Source: Hexactinellida sp. DTS-2022
Taxonomy: Eukaryota; Porifera; Hexactinellida
Reading direction: 5' to 3'
Length of the DNA stretch: 64,000 bases
Assembly: GCA_028753945.1 (NCBI GenBank)
Contig: JAPNXP010000015.1
Span: forward strand, 3,286,001-3,350,000
A program made the translations under genes and the position numbers. Of this stretch, positions 42,491 to 51,838 are shown in pieces (within the stretch, counting starts at the first letter, position 1; the number at the start of each line of letters is the position of its first letter). The notes under the pieces were generated by a model, which worked only from the letters and a program-made list of their open reading frames with translations, searched no databases and had not been told where the DNA came from.

Positions 42491-44524
42491 GTTGATATGT
42501 ATTTTTACTATACAATTGTTATAAATCTATTATATTTATACATTTCATTGTGAAATGGAAAGTTAATTTTAATATTAGATAAATTCTAGAATTATTGTAT
42601 AGTATTTTCACTGTATTGTACTGTATTCCTCCAAAAATAGAAAAATGTGATTAACCCTGGAAAAAACTTGTACAAATCATTTCGCGATCATGGATGATAT
42701 ACTAGTAAAGTCAATCTGTATAATATTAATAAAATAGCAGAACACACTTCATTCATCAGAATTTGTTAATCAGTTAATTATATATAATCATGCATATTTA
42801 GGAATTACGTTAATAACAATTATTGCATCTCAATACTACAAGGAACTTGTTGACCTTAGTAAGTAAGTACAGTAGAATTCGGTTTTAACATACCCCTCTG
42901 GAGTAGAATAAGTACGTATTATCCGAGTGTACGTATGACCGAGTTTACCCTACATAGAAATACATACTGCTTTATAAACTTGGATAAAATAGTGGTACGT
43001 ACTACGAAGTACGTAACAGAAAAAAGTGAATTAAGTAAGGTATTAGAAAACTGATCTTTCCAAAGTAGAAAATTTATCTAAGTTGTTAAATCTTATTGGA
43101 AATACAAGATGCTAGCAAAGAATCAAATTTGTACTATACAGACTATACTGTGAGTCGATTAACAATAAAAGAATAACGATTAAACCGAATGTTGTTCAAA
43201 GCAAATTCAGAGCGCGATATTATAAGTAAGGTATAGGTTTTATACGTAATACGTATGTATCCAATAAAAGACGTATTAATCAACTAAGAAATTTATCAGA
43301 AACACTCACGGCAATGCGGTTATATAAATAAATAAATTTATCTCGAAAAAATTCTCAATAACTACAAATAACTGCATCAACCATATTGAGCTACTACTAC
43401 GTATAAATCTACATTAGCAGTTATGCTGTGAGCAAATAAATAATTGTGTGTTAATTCATTAGAAATTGATGAATTTGTATAGAATGAGGGGAATATAATT
43501 AGCATTGGTATCCAAATTCAGAGAGAATTATAACGTAACTTCCAGTGTAAATGAATAATGGTAACTTGTTCATGTACACAAATCATACTTTCAATTAGGA
43601 AACTAATTTATAAAAAGTATATTTTATTTAAAGAAAACTAATTTTCTAGAATGGAGTAAATTAGCAAACGGCGTCTTGAATAAAGTAGCTTGTAAATGAA
43701 TTGTTAGTAAAATGAATAAAAATGAAGTAAAACTCGGATAATAACTATAAACAAGTTCCCTATAGTTTATATTTACCAAATCACTGTAAATGTATCACTT
43801 TAGTTAAAGAAGAGTAAAAATCGAAATTTGTTTGCTACGAAATAAATCGGGTCTCTTTTATATAAAAATTGACTCAAATTCTATGTCACAAGTACCATAA
43901 TTACAGATCACCATTTAAGGCCCTACTGTGCTACATACTAAATCAGAGAGTTAACTAACTGGTATAGAAATCTTCAAGTTAACTCGTGAAGATTTTTCCC
44001 TTAGATTTACTTGATAATACTGCTCTTACGGACCTATGGGTATTTTGCATATTTGAGCTCTGCAGATGTCTACACAATCAATAGTGTGAATTGCATGCGG
44101 AGTTTGTAATAAGAAGTATTAATGATTAGTTAATACGACACCTGAAGCGGACTATAAATTAAATTCATAAAACTTCTTAGTAATCTGCAAAATCATTTAT
44201 TGCAAGGCGAAAAATATTATTAATATTTAAATTATAATTATATTTAGCAGTTTCCAGGCAAATTATATATAAAGTAAGGAGTCACTTGTCCATTTCTGTG
44301 TAGAATGGTTCAGTGTACTAATTACACCATTATACTCGGGGATATCGGATAACATTGTAAGCAAATACAGAGCTAATTTGTACATACATTGTATCAATCA
44401 TATGCAATATATTTCTAACTAAAAACAATGCATGTGAGCTAAGACTTGTGATAACGTAAATTCTTTAATTAATTAGAAATATGCAAATTTTGGGTAGAAG
44501 GGTTTAAAGGGTTTAATTAAAATA
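42491..44524. other. Long gene-free stretch (2.0 kb)
   Basis: This is the largest interval in the window without a gene. It is AT-rich and contains one recognisable short element (42870-42956). I see no conserved-looking ORF, RNA fold or tandem repeat. It is upstream of Vav (minus strand) and downstream of the RPAP2-like stop, so it holds the Vav promoter region. Confidence 0.5.
42870..42956. mobile_element. Family H element
   Basis: CAGTAGAATTCGGTTTTAAC, then TACCCCTCTGGAGTAG and TTATCCGAGTGTACGTATGA. The same TACGTACCCC...ATTATCCGAGTGTACGTA signature occurs at 56101, so the family is dispersed. Confidence 0.6.
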
Positions 44525-46024
44525 TCAAGGGTGAATTAGGACGATAGTTTTCAGGATAGTTGGGTCTTCTCCTTGTTCAACTAGTGGAGTATTAAATTTT
44601 GTAAGAATTTGTTCATCTTCTAAGCAGGATTTAATCTTTGAATTGACGAGTGAGATAAAGTAGGTTAAAATAATAAGTATATAAACCCATTGATTTGGTT
44701 TGAGTGAAATATTGTATTGCGAAAGACGGAAAGTTTTTACGAGACAGGTTAAATCCGGCCAAATTTCACTCGGCATTATCCGTAGATTTTGTGTAATAGC
44801 AGGGATTGTTTTGTACAGTTTTTCGAGTACAATTTTGGTTCTCATCTGTAACTGGGAATATGTATCTATTGCTGGCAAAATAATATCATTTTCTTCCAAT
44901 TCTTTCTCTTTAATTTTTGGGACTGATTTAGTATCTAATGAATTAATTTCTGGTAATTTTCCTGACGGATTTATTGGGCTTTTCGCGTGTTTAGTATAAA
45001 TAGATTGCATTTTTTCAATTGTCGAATTCGTCAGGTATTTACCTGATGAAAACTCCTCATTTTCTGATAAGGAGTCTTCGCTAATTACATCATCACTATC
45101 TGAATTATTTGTGTTTAATTTCAAACCTATCTGTTCTCTTAATTGAACAGTTAATTTCGGGAAAATAGGAATACCATCGAAAAAATCACGATTATCAATA
45201 TCTTTAATGAGAAAGTTTAATGTTCGATTGGTGAGCCACGCACTAACTATACTACAGCATTCTTCTAAGGGAGGAATTGGGATATTTGGCGGAGTTAATA
45301 CCTGAGGAGAGTCAAATATATTATGTGACAAACCATGGCGTGTTTCTGGGTTTTCTACAAATCTCACAATTTTTGGTTTCACATTTTCGCTCAATTTGTC
45401 GTCTTCTATATGGACGCTTGTAACTGTATCTTCAGTACAAATAACTTCCTTTTCTTCTACAATTTTTGGTTTAACAACATTTTCGCTCAATTTATTTTCT
45501 TCTTTAAGGACGCTTATAATTTTATCTTCAGTACAAATAACTTCTTTTTCTTCTACATTATGTGGCTTGCTAATACCACTATTAATTTGAAGGAATTTTA
45601 CATCAGCTATAAAGGCAACACTTCGTTCCCATAAGGGTTCTGTATTAAGTTGACTCGCGAAAAAATCCGATGCTTTATAACACTGATCGCAACAGAATTT
45701 TTTCCTCTCACTCAAATCGTATACTTGCCTTGTTTTGACACTAATATGGTATTTGTGTCGAGGTATACTCTTCAATTTGTTTGCACATAAAATGTAACTA
45801 CATAATTTCATTGAAAATCTTTCCTCGATAATATCTGAATAATTATTCGGGTTTAGCAAAGGTAAACTCTCGATTAATCTCTCTTCACTGATAACATCTT
45901 CTCCAACTAATTCCACAATCATTTCGAAAGCCTTTTTCTCAGCACTCACCTTATATTCGATATCTTTTCTAAGTTTCTTTACCAATTCTTTCTTGTGTTT
46001 ATTCATGTCAACACTAGGGTACAA
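44525..46024 (-). CDS. RPAP2: RPAP2/Rtr1-like RNA polymerase II CTD phosphatase
   Basis: Intronless, 499 residues (human RPAP2 612). The N-terminal Rtr1 domain is clear: Cys75 and Cys80 (KLCSYILCANKL), then KYHISVKTRQVYDLSERKKF and Cys112/Cys115 (CCDQCYKASDFFASQL), followed by EPLWER. In animals and yeast this protein binds RNA polymerase II, removes Ser5 phosphate from the CTD and helps polymerase import. The middle contains two near-identical ~32-residue repeats (around 158-220) sharing EEKEVICTED and KLSENV, so it is an internal tandem duplication. The C-terminal third (LPAIDTYSQLQMRTKIVLEK) corresponds to the RPAP2 C-terminal helical region. Confidence 0.85.
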   Translation of the reverse strand: MYPSVDMNKHKKELVKKLRKDIEYKVSAEKKAFEMIVELVGEDVISEERLIESLPLLNPNNYSDIIEERFSMKLCSYILCANKLKSIPRHKYHISVKTRQVYDLSERKKFCCDQCYKASDFFASQLNTEPLWERSVAFIADVKFLQINSGISKPHNVEEKEVICTEDKIISVLKEENKLSENVVKPKIVEEKEVICTEDTVTSVHIEDDKLSENVKPKIVRFVENPETRHGLSHNIFDSPQVLTPPNIPIPPLEECCSIVSAWLTNRTLNFLIKDIDNRDFFDGIPIFPKLTVQLREQIGLKLNTNNSDSDDVISEDSLSENEEFSSGKYLTNSTIEKMQSIYTKHAKSPINPSGKLPEINSLDTKSVPKIKEKELEENDIILPAIDTYSQLQMRTKIVLEKLYKTIPAITQNLRIMPSEIWPDLTCLVKTFRLSQYNISLKPNQWVYILIILTYFISLVNSKIKSCLEDEQILTKFNTPLVEQGEDPTILKTIVLIHP

Positions 46025-46067
46025 TTGGTATGTTCAGAAGTTGTGATAATTATATTATCAAATTACC

Positions 46068-46186
46068 GTAAACTCTAGTTTAATACGGGGTCAGTCGAAA
46101 TTGTTCGAATTATCCGGAATCATTTGCATTTGTTTGTTAAGCTAAGGGAATTCAACCTTGTTTGCCTTAACCGTCTTCGTATTAAT
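46068..46186. mobile_element. Degenerate family A MITE
   Basis: GTAAACTCTAGTTTAATACG at the left and AACCGTCTTCGTATTAA at the right, with eroded ends. It lies in the gap 46025-46454, where nothing else is recognised. Confidence 0.45.
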
Positions 46187-46454
46187 TATAATTATATAAT
46201 GAGAGGCCAATATAATTAAAATTCCAAAAAAGATAAATTTTTGATATGAACAGTTACTAAAATCGTCGTTTTTATGAAAACACGGAGTCTATTAAATTAG
46301 AAATACATACCTAATAGTGATTCATTAAAAATGGTTGATACGTTATAAGCGAAGTACAATAATACATGTTACCAATCGTATGGAATACGAAACGTATAAA
46401 GTCTAAACAGCTATACAAACGTGATAGGGTTGCCACTGTAATGACAATTCAAAA

Positions 46455-48488
46455 TCAAGATGAATTGTCTGTATTTTCACCGCAATTTTTTTGCCACATT
46501 TTGAACGAAATATTTCGCATTTTCAGCTCATTTCGTACACAACTTGTATCTGAATGTGGATGGCCTCTAATAGCTTCAATCTGTATTTTATCCTTTGTAC
46601 TTTTAGATGGGGCTTTTGGCATGCTGCTAAAAGTTAAATGTTTTGAAGAGTTTTTCGATATACTACTAATTGATGATGTCATTGATTTAGACGCATTGGA
46701 TTGTAATTTCATGAAACTACAATGAATCAGTTTTAAAATACTTTGTAAATACTCCTTTGTTGACGTCATAAGGACATTAGTACACGGTCTATAATGATTT
46801 AATAAGAAATTAGTGGCTTTGTAAGATTCACTTTCGAGACATGACCTACAAGTCTGTAACGTGATTTCTCGAATACCCAAGGGCGCGAGTGTTTGTTTTT
46901 CAGCTGAAATTTGTGTGTTGTAGCAGGTAAGAACATCTTTTATTCCTTTCACTGCGATATAACGGATTTTACAGCTGAAATCAAGGTTGTCATCATTTTT
47001 ATAAGAAGAGAGGTCAATTAAACCAACTCTAATATGATAGTTCAGTTTGTTGCATGATATTTTTCCAGTTAAAACTAATCTACGAATATAACTTATTTTA
47101 GTTTGCAAACACACTTTTGTCATAGAGTGTATGTAGTAGGATGTGTGTTCACTTTCCCATTGAAAAGCGATATTTTCTCGCATATACTTTCTATAGAAGT
47201 TAGAAATACTTTCCAACATTTCGCTATACGAACTCCAGTCCTGGTTGCTATCGTTTGTAGTTTGGAATGTGCGATCAATATTAGAAGCGTATGAGTTTAA
47301 TAGAGGCAGTAGTATAAGTGTTTCAGCCATTTGGCTACTGTTAACAGATAGTAGTGTAAGGATATCCAGCATTAGACTGAAATCTATTATACTCTGTTTC
47401 TGGTTATTAGAAGTGTAGCATTTTATAAATTGGAGGATACAATATTCGATATTTTGTGAGTGGCAGAACGTGATTTCATGCCATATTTCCAGGCTATGGA
47501 AAACCTCTGGACTTATCTGAGCACACAAATCGATAGAATTAACTGTCTCACTACTCTTCAAACTATTTTGAATCGAATTCTTATCTAACCAAGGTTGTTG
47601 AGATATATTGAGTATTCCGGTATTTTTATTGTTAGAATCGATTGAGTTATCACTGTCGATATCAATGTTAGCAGATAGATACGCTAGGACAGACATGGCA
47701 TGCTGTATGCACATCCAAACGAATGGAGAGGATGCGGACAATAACAACAACTCACTTGTCAAACTACTTTGCAGCACTCTTATTACAAGAGCTAAGTTCC
47801 TATATCTTTCTAGTCTCCCCAACAAATAGTGTATATACAGTCTGTTATACCCACTTTGTAGAATCTGACCTAGATACACTGTTCTCAACAGAGTATTGGC
47901 TTGTTTGTAGTTATTAGGAGACCCCATACGAGTGTCCGTGTCAGGTGATAGCAAGTCCTTGAGTTCTAAAGGAACCATGTGTAGAACAGTGAATAGGTAG
48001 TGAGGAGATATTAATAGAGGTGTTGAAGTGAGTGAGTTCAATAGAGCTGTGATAGATCGTATTTGTAAGGGCCCCTGGCATTGGTACATGAATAGAGTGT
48101 CTTTCCATAGCTCTCCTATTTGAGCTGAGTTCGCTTCCTGGTTTAATTTGGATTGTATATTTAGCTTGCGCTCTGTTAGTTGTAGTGTCTCTTCTAGCTT
48201 TCTATGTAGCTTATGCTTAGAAGGACTTTTCTCTATTTCTTCCAAAGATTTGTTGTATTCCTGAATGAATTTGGATGAGATGGAGTCTAGCTGTCTGTGT
48301 GTGGGTGTGTGTAGTGTTACTTCCGGTGTAGGTGTTGCCTTTATTCGCGGGGATGACGGCATTATTGGGGAGGGGGAGGGTATACGGTATGTCTGTTCTT
48401 TCTCTTCAATGTCTTCTATTAGAGATTCGGCGATTTTCTTCGAGACTATACCGAAGTTGTGTATTATGGGAATACGACTAGTATGCAT
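46455..48488 (-). CDS. Unrecognised 677-residue helical protein (possible TMEM232 relative)
   Basis: Intronless, 677 residues. The first ~75 residues are proline- and serine-rich (IPSPSPIMPSSPRI), then a charged helix (about 75-125, SLEEIEKSPSKHKLHRKLEE), then a long repeat-like helical body with hydrophobic helices (NTLLRTVYLGQILQSGYNRL, LALVIRVLQSSLTSELLLLS, SLMLDILTLLSVNSSQMAET), and a Ser-rich basic tail (SMTSSISSISKNSSK). The body recalls armadillo/HEAT-type folds. The segment GELWKDTLFMYQCQGPLQIR faintly recalls TMEM232, a ciliary/sperm protein, but I hold that loosely. No catalytic motif or signal peptide is seen. Confidence 0.6.
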   Translation of the reverse strand: MHTSRIPIIHNFGIVSKKIAESLIEDIEEKEQTYRIPSPSPIMPSSPRIKATPTPEVTLHTPTHRQLDSISSKFIQEYNKSLEEIEKSPSKHKLHRKLEETLQLTERKLNIQSKLNQEANSAQIGELWKDTLFMYQCQGPLQIRSITALLNSLTSTPLLISPHYLFTVLHMVPLELKDLLSPDTDTRMGSPNNYKQANTLLRTVYLGQILQSGYNRLYIHYLLGRLERYRNLALVIRVLQSSLTSELLLLSASSPFVWMCIQHAMSVLAYLSANIDIDSDNSIDSNNKNTGILNISQQPWLDKNSIQNSLKSSETVNSIDLCAQISPEVFHSLEIWHEITFCHSQNIEYCILQFIKCYTSNNQKQSIIDFSLMLDILTLLSVNSSQMAETLILLPLLNSYASNIDRTFQTTNDSNQDWSSYSEMLESISNFYRKYMRENIAFQWESEHTSYYIHSMTKVCLQTKISYIRRLVLTGKISCNKLNYHIRVGLIDLSSYKNDDNLDFSCKIRYIAVKGIKDVLTCYNTQISAEKQTLAPLGIREITLQTCRSCLESESYKATNFLLNHYRPCTNVLMTSTKEYLQSILKLIHCSFMKLQSNASKSMTSSISSISKNSSKHLTFSSMPKAPSKSTKDKIQIEAIRGHPHSDTSCVRNELKMRNISFKMWQKNCGENTDNSS

Positions 48489-48566
48489 TTTATAGCTAAC
48501 TCTTGTTGAATTAAAATATAGTCAATAGTAGTAAATATTAAATATTTAATCCATTTGTATACGATA

Positions 48567-48793
48567 CAGTCAGGTTCTTTTATTAAGAACATTCATGGAC
48601 CAAATAATATGTTCTTAATAGAGAGAATTCATAATAAACGAACTTACATTAATACAAATAAATTTGTAAATTGTAAAGTTGTTAAATTTGTAAATTTGTG
48701 TTCTTAATAAAAGTGTTTCATAATATTCATATTAATTAAGAAGACAAAAATTCATAATAAGTCAAGAAGAAAAATTTCATATAAGCAGCCTGA
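48567..48793. mobile_element. Family F MITE, reverse orientation
   Basis: CAGTCAGGTTCTTTTATTAAG at the left (first 20 bases diagnostic) and CATATAAGCAGCCTGAA at the right, with TTCATGGACCAAATAATA as the reverse of the internal TTTGGTCCC...TGTTC block. It fills most of 48489-48824 between two genes. Confidence 0.7.
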
Positions 48794-48824
48794 ATAAATA
48801 ACCGAATATTATAGTTCAAATAAG

Positions 48825-49943
48825 TTAGTTTATAAGTGAATAAAACTCCTGTTTCCTCGCCATAAACTCGTCAAACCGCTTCTTTCCATAACCGAGGAAA
48901 TCAAAATCGATTGAAGAATTAGAGGCTTGATACAGGCTCCATAGGACCCAATACAAATGAGCTGCTAATGCAGATAAGTTTGCTCCTATATAGAGAGTGT
49001 TTAGCTCAGAATCAGTTATACTACTCGGGTCTTTGCTTTGTAAACTGTAGACCTTTTCTAAATAATTTCTAAGCCATTGCATTTGATACTCTTTATTCGG
49101 ATAACGGGAATAGTCTACTTCAGTTAATCCAGCGTATTCCGCGAAGTGATTACCAATGTCGTAGCAGTTATAATTAAGGCCTGAATACTCAAAGTCTATG
49201 AACTTAATCTTGTCAGTAGACTTATCGAAGAGAATATTCGATAATAAGAGGTCATTGTGTGACAGAACTATTGGTAAGTCCAGTTTTTCTATTGCAGATA
49301 TAACATAGTCAATTTCTCCTTTTAACACTGATATTTCCGGGTATTCTTTAAATGATTTCTGTTTATAAGGATCATCGAAACTTGTTGGTATATTCGCGAT
49401 TAATTTCGCAACAGCCGATCCAAATGAGGAAGTTTTCGTTGGTGGAATGGGTTGAAAAAGATAATGCATTTGTGCCATCTGTATAGCAATTAGCTTAGAA
49501 ATATGTGGATCACATACTGTATTCTTATCGAGTGTTACACCATCCAGATATTCGTAGCACAATCCATTCACAAATACAGTTATTAACTTAGCACTGTTCA
49601 TACATGTACTGCCTGATAGTAAGTTGAATGTGGTTATCTCATTGTCACGGTCAATTATTTTCTCAGTTCCTAAGCCATTAATTCTAACTAGGACACCTGA
49701 TTCATTTGACATTGTGTCACCATGGTAACAACCGATTAGCTTGTTAGAAATGCCATCTGTGAATAAAGTAGTTTTCAAACATTTGTCTTCCCAACTGGGC
49801 CTTACAGTTTTAACGAGTGAAATAACGTCTTTAGTAATATCAGTTGACGAGAGAGATATTGTTATGTCGCAGTATGGTGCATTGAGATAATACATCCCAG
49901 TTGTTGTTGTTGTTGTTGTTGTTGTTTTATCAGTTGTAGCCAT
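48825..49943 (-). CDS. ETNK1: Ethanolamine kinase
   Basis: Intronless; 372 residues from the preferred Met (MATTDK, at 49943), or 381 from an upstream in-frame Met at 49970. It phosphorylates ethanolamine with ATP, the first step of CDP-ethanolamine synthesis of phosphatidylethanolamine. The kinase-fold catalytic motifs are intact: Brenner motif LSHNDLLLSNILFD and metal-binding FIDFEYSGLNYNCYDIGNHF, followed by the family-typical VDYSRYPNKEYQMQWLRNYL and FDFLGYGKKRFDE. FEYSG...YDIGNHF(A/N)E with a Y/F at these places favours ethanolamine over choline kinase. The N-terminus contains nine threonines encoded by ACA/ACC-type repeats. Confidence 0.9.
   Translation of the reverse strand: MATTDKTTTTTTTTTGMYYLNAPYCDITISLSSTDITKDVISLVKTVRPSWEDKCLKTTLFTDGISNKLIGCYHGDTMSNESGVLVRINGLGTEKIIDRDNEITTFNLLSGSTCMNSAKLITVFVNGLCYEYLDGVTLDKNTVCDPHISKLIAIQMAQMHYLFQPIPPTKTSSFGSAVAKLIANIPTSFDDPYKQKSFKEYPEISVLKGEIDYVISAIEKLDLPIVLSHNDLLLSNILFDKSTDKIKFIDFEYSGLNYNCYDIGNHFAEYAGLTEVDYSRYPNKEYQMQWLRNYLEKVYSLQSKDPSSITDSELNTLYIGANLSALAAHLYWVLWSLYQASNSSIDFDFLGYGKKRFDEFMARKQEFYSLIN
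49902..49927 (-). repeat. Coding GTT/AAC microsatellite (polythreonine)
   Basis: A run of TGT/GTT triplets on the plus strand encodes nine threonines right after the ethanolamine kinase start. Likely variable in length. Confidence 0.9.
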
Positions 49944-49982
49944 GTGTGCTATTTCGTGATATACGTACAAATTTAAACTGGA

Positions 49983-50134
49983 AGTCGATTAGTTAATACG
50001 AAACAAGGTTTAATTCCCCTAAGGCCCTAGCCTATACAAATGCATGCATGTTACATGGTTAATTAAACATACTACAAATTATGAACATATTTCGACGGTC
50101 CCCTGGTGTTCGTATTATAAATGAGAATCTATTG
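49983..50134. mobile_element. Family A MITE (long subtype), diverged
   Basis: Left AAGTCGATTAGTTAATACG, the CCTATACAAATGCATGCATG signature, CGACGGTCCCCTGGTGTTCG, right AATGAGAATCTATTG. It lies between the ethanolamine kinase and MFSD10-like genes. Confidence 0.7.
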
Positions 50135-50247
50135 CAATTATAAATTTATGTAAAATATAGTATGATTTATATAAAAACCTTTCCACATAAAACAAGATCA
50201 ATTTACAAAGGGCATAATTCATAAACACTAACTTTAAACAAAATATA

Positions 50248-51666
50248 TTATTCTTCCTTCGCTTTCGGCTGTTTGTACGAGTACAACAGTATAATAGGGA
50301 TAACCAATAGCACAGCCCCAAGTAAGTAGCATAGCATAGAACCGACACTCCAGTACAACGAGCAGACTATAAAAGGACCAAGTCCCCGAGCGAAAGCACC
50401 AATTGCCCGCATTATTCCTAGAATCTTTCCCTTTTCAGTTTCTGTTCCTGAGAGAGAAGCTAGTGTTGTGAGAGAGGTGACAACAGTCGCACTTGCGTAC
50501 GAATACAACACAAGCCCAGTGTACAGCGCCGTAGAGCTGTTAAGAAGCGCGAAACAAACCGCAGAAGGCACGAGCAATACAATCCCACTCAAGCCAACTA
50601 GTCGCTCGGTTCCACTCTTCATTCTACGCACGAAACCGCTTTGCAGCAACACCATCACAACACCTACAACACAGTACATTTTGCCTTGGTCCCCCCTAGA
50701 GAAAAGCAAACGATCATGGACTAGAAATGAGAGTGCGTACTCCATACCTGCGAAAAGTATCATATAGCAGAGGTATACACTGCCTAATAACCGCATTGAG
50801 CTGAGCTCTTCGGGTGTATATTTAACTACCGCGTCGAACCGTAGCAGTGAGTAAGGATTCGAAAGGTAAAACGCGCTTTTTATACCATGACCGAAAGATT
50901 TCGCGCGATCATGAAGTGGCAAACTTTCTTCTAAGAAAAAGTAAACAAACAAAATGTTTATTATTGTTAGCGATAGAGCAAACATAGCTGGGTATTGGAA
51001 AGTACCGAAATTCGCATCAGAACTAGTTGCCATTCGCGAAAACATCACACCTATAATTGGACCGAAAATGAACCCAAGCGAGAATGCAATTCCAACAACC
51101 ATCATACCTTGATTGCGCTTTTTAACAGGCGTTATGTCTGCCACCATCGAAATAGCCACACTAATATTACACTTCGTTAAACCACCGATAATCCGCGAAA
51201 ATACAAACAAAGAAAAACTGTAAGAAAACATCCAAACTAGGTAAGCAATTCCGATACCAAATAAGGAAATAAGCATCAGAGGTTTTCTACCGAAAATATC
51301 CGAAAGAGTTCCTACAAAAGGCGTACTCACAAACTGAAGAAGGGAAAATAGAGAGCCTAAAAGTCCGCCGAAAAATACGAGATTAAAATTCTTCCCTGTA
51401 GGAGCGCCAAATAGATTTAATAAAGAATCCAAATATTCCTCACATAACTTATAAAATGGGTCTTTAAGTGTGTACCCATAGTACTCAAGGAGTGTAGGAA
51501 ATAGTGGTAGTATAAGTGTGAAAGCAAGCAAGTCTATTAACAGAGATATAAATATAACAAGCAGTTGTTTGTGGTTAACTTTTCTCTCTTTATTTTCATC
51601 TGTAGTATGCTCTGTTTGTGTTGACATTTGTAATGAGCTATCGAGTAAAATCACACAAAATAACAA
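50248..51666 (-). CDS. MFSD10: MFSD10-like major facilitator transporter
   Basis: Intronless, 472 residues with twelve predicted membrane helices. Motif A appears between helices 2 and 3 (GTLSDIFGRKPLMLISLFG), and family-typical segments are FGGLLGSLFSLLQFVSTPFV, RIIGGLTKCNISVAISMVAD, QGMMVVGIAFSLGFIFGP and LPLHDRAKSFGHGIKSAF, all closely parallel to animal MFSD10 (TETRAN). This protein transports organic anions and has also been placed in endolysosomal membranes. The better start may be the Met at about residue 14 (MSTQTEHTT), since the first 13 residues are hydrophobic and not family-like. Confidence 0.88.
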   Translation of the reverse strand: MLFCVILLDSSLQMSTQTEHTTDENKERKVNHKQLLVIFISLLIDLLAFTLILPLFPTLLEYYGYTLKDPFYKLCEEYLDSLLNLFGAPTGKNFNLVFFGGLLGSLFSLLQFVSTPFVGTLSDIFGRKPLMLISLFGIGIAYLVWMFSYSFSLFVFSRIIGGLTKCNISVAISMVADITPVKKRNQGMMVVGIAFSLGFIFGPIIGVMFSRMATSSDANFGTFQYPAMFALSLTIINILFVYFFLEESLPLHDRAKSFGHGIKSAFYLSNPYSLLRFDAVVKYTPEELSSMRLLGSVYLCYMILFAGMEYALSFLVHDRLLFSRGDQGKMYCVVGVVMVLLQSGFVRRMKSGTERLVGLSGIVLLVPSAVCFALLNSSTALYTGLVLYSYASATVVTSLTTLASLSGTETEKGKILGIMRAIGAFARGLGPFIVCSLYWSVGSMLCYLLGAVLLVIPIILLYSYKQPKAKEE

Positions 51667-51838
51667 ATAGCAATCTATGTTTTATCCTAGGTACATTTTT
51701 TTGGAAACACAATTTACAATTTACATAGTTCGAATACCAAACAACAATCTCAAACCTACAAATAAATTAATTTGTTTACAAAGATAATATAACATATTAA
51801 CAATCGTTTATCTCTATTTTGTAATTACACATTAGTAT

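Noticed and set aside
45335-45634. 99-codon plus-strand ORF inside the RPAP2-like gene
   Set aside because: Antisense to the duplicated, acidic linker; its Phe/Asn-rich composition is a mirror of Glu/Lys codons.
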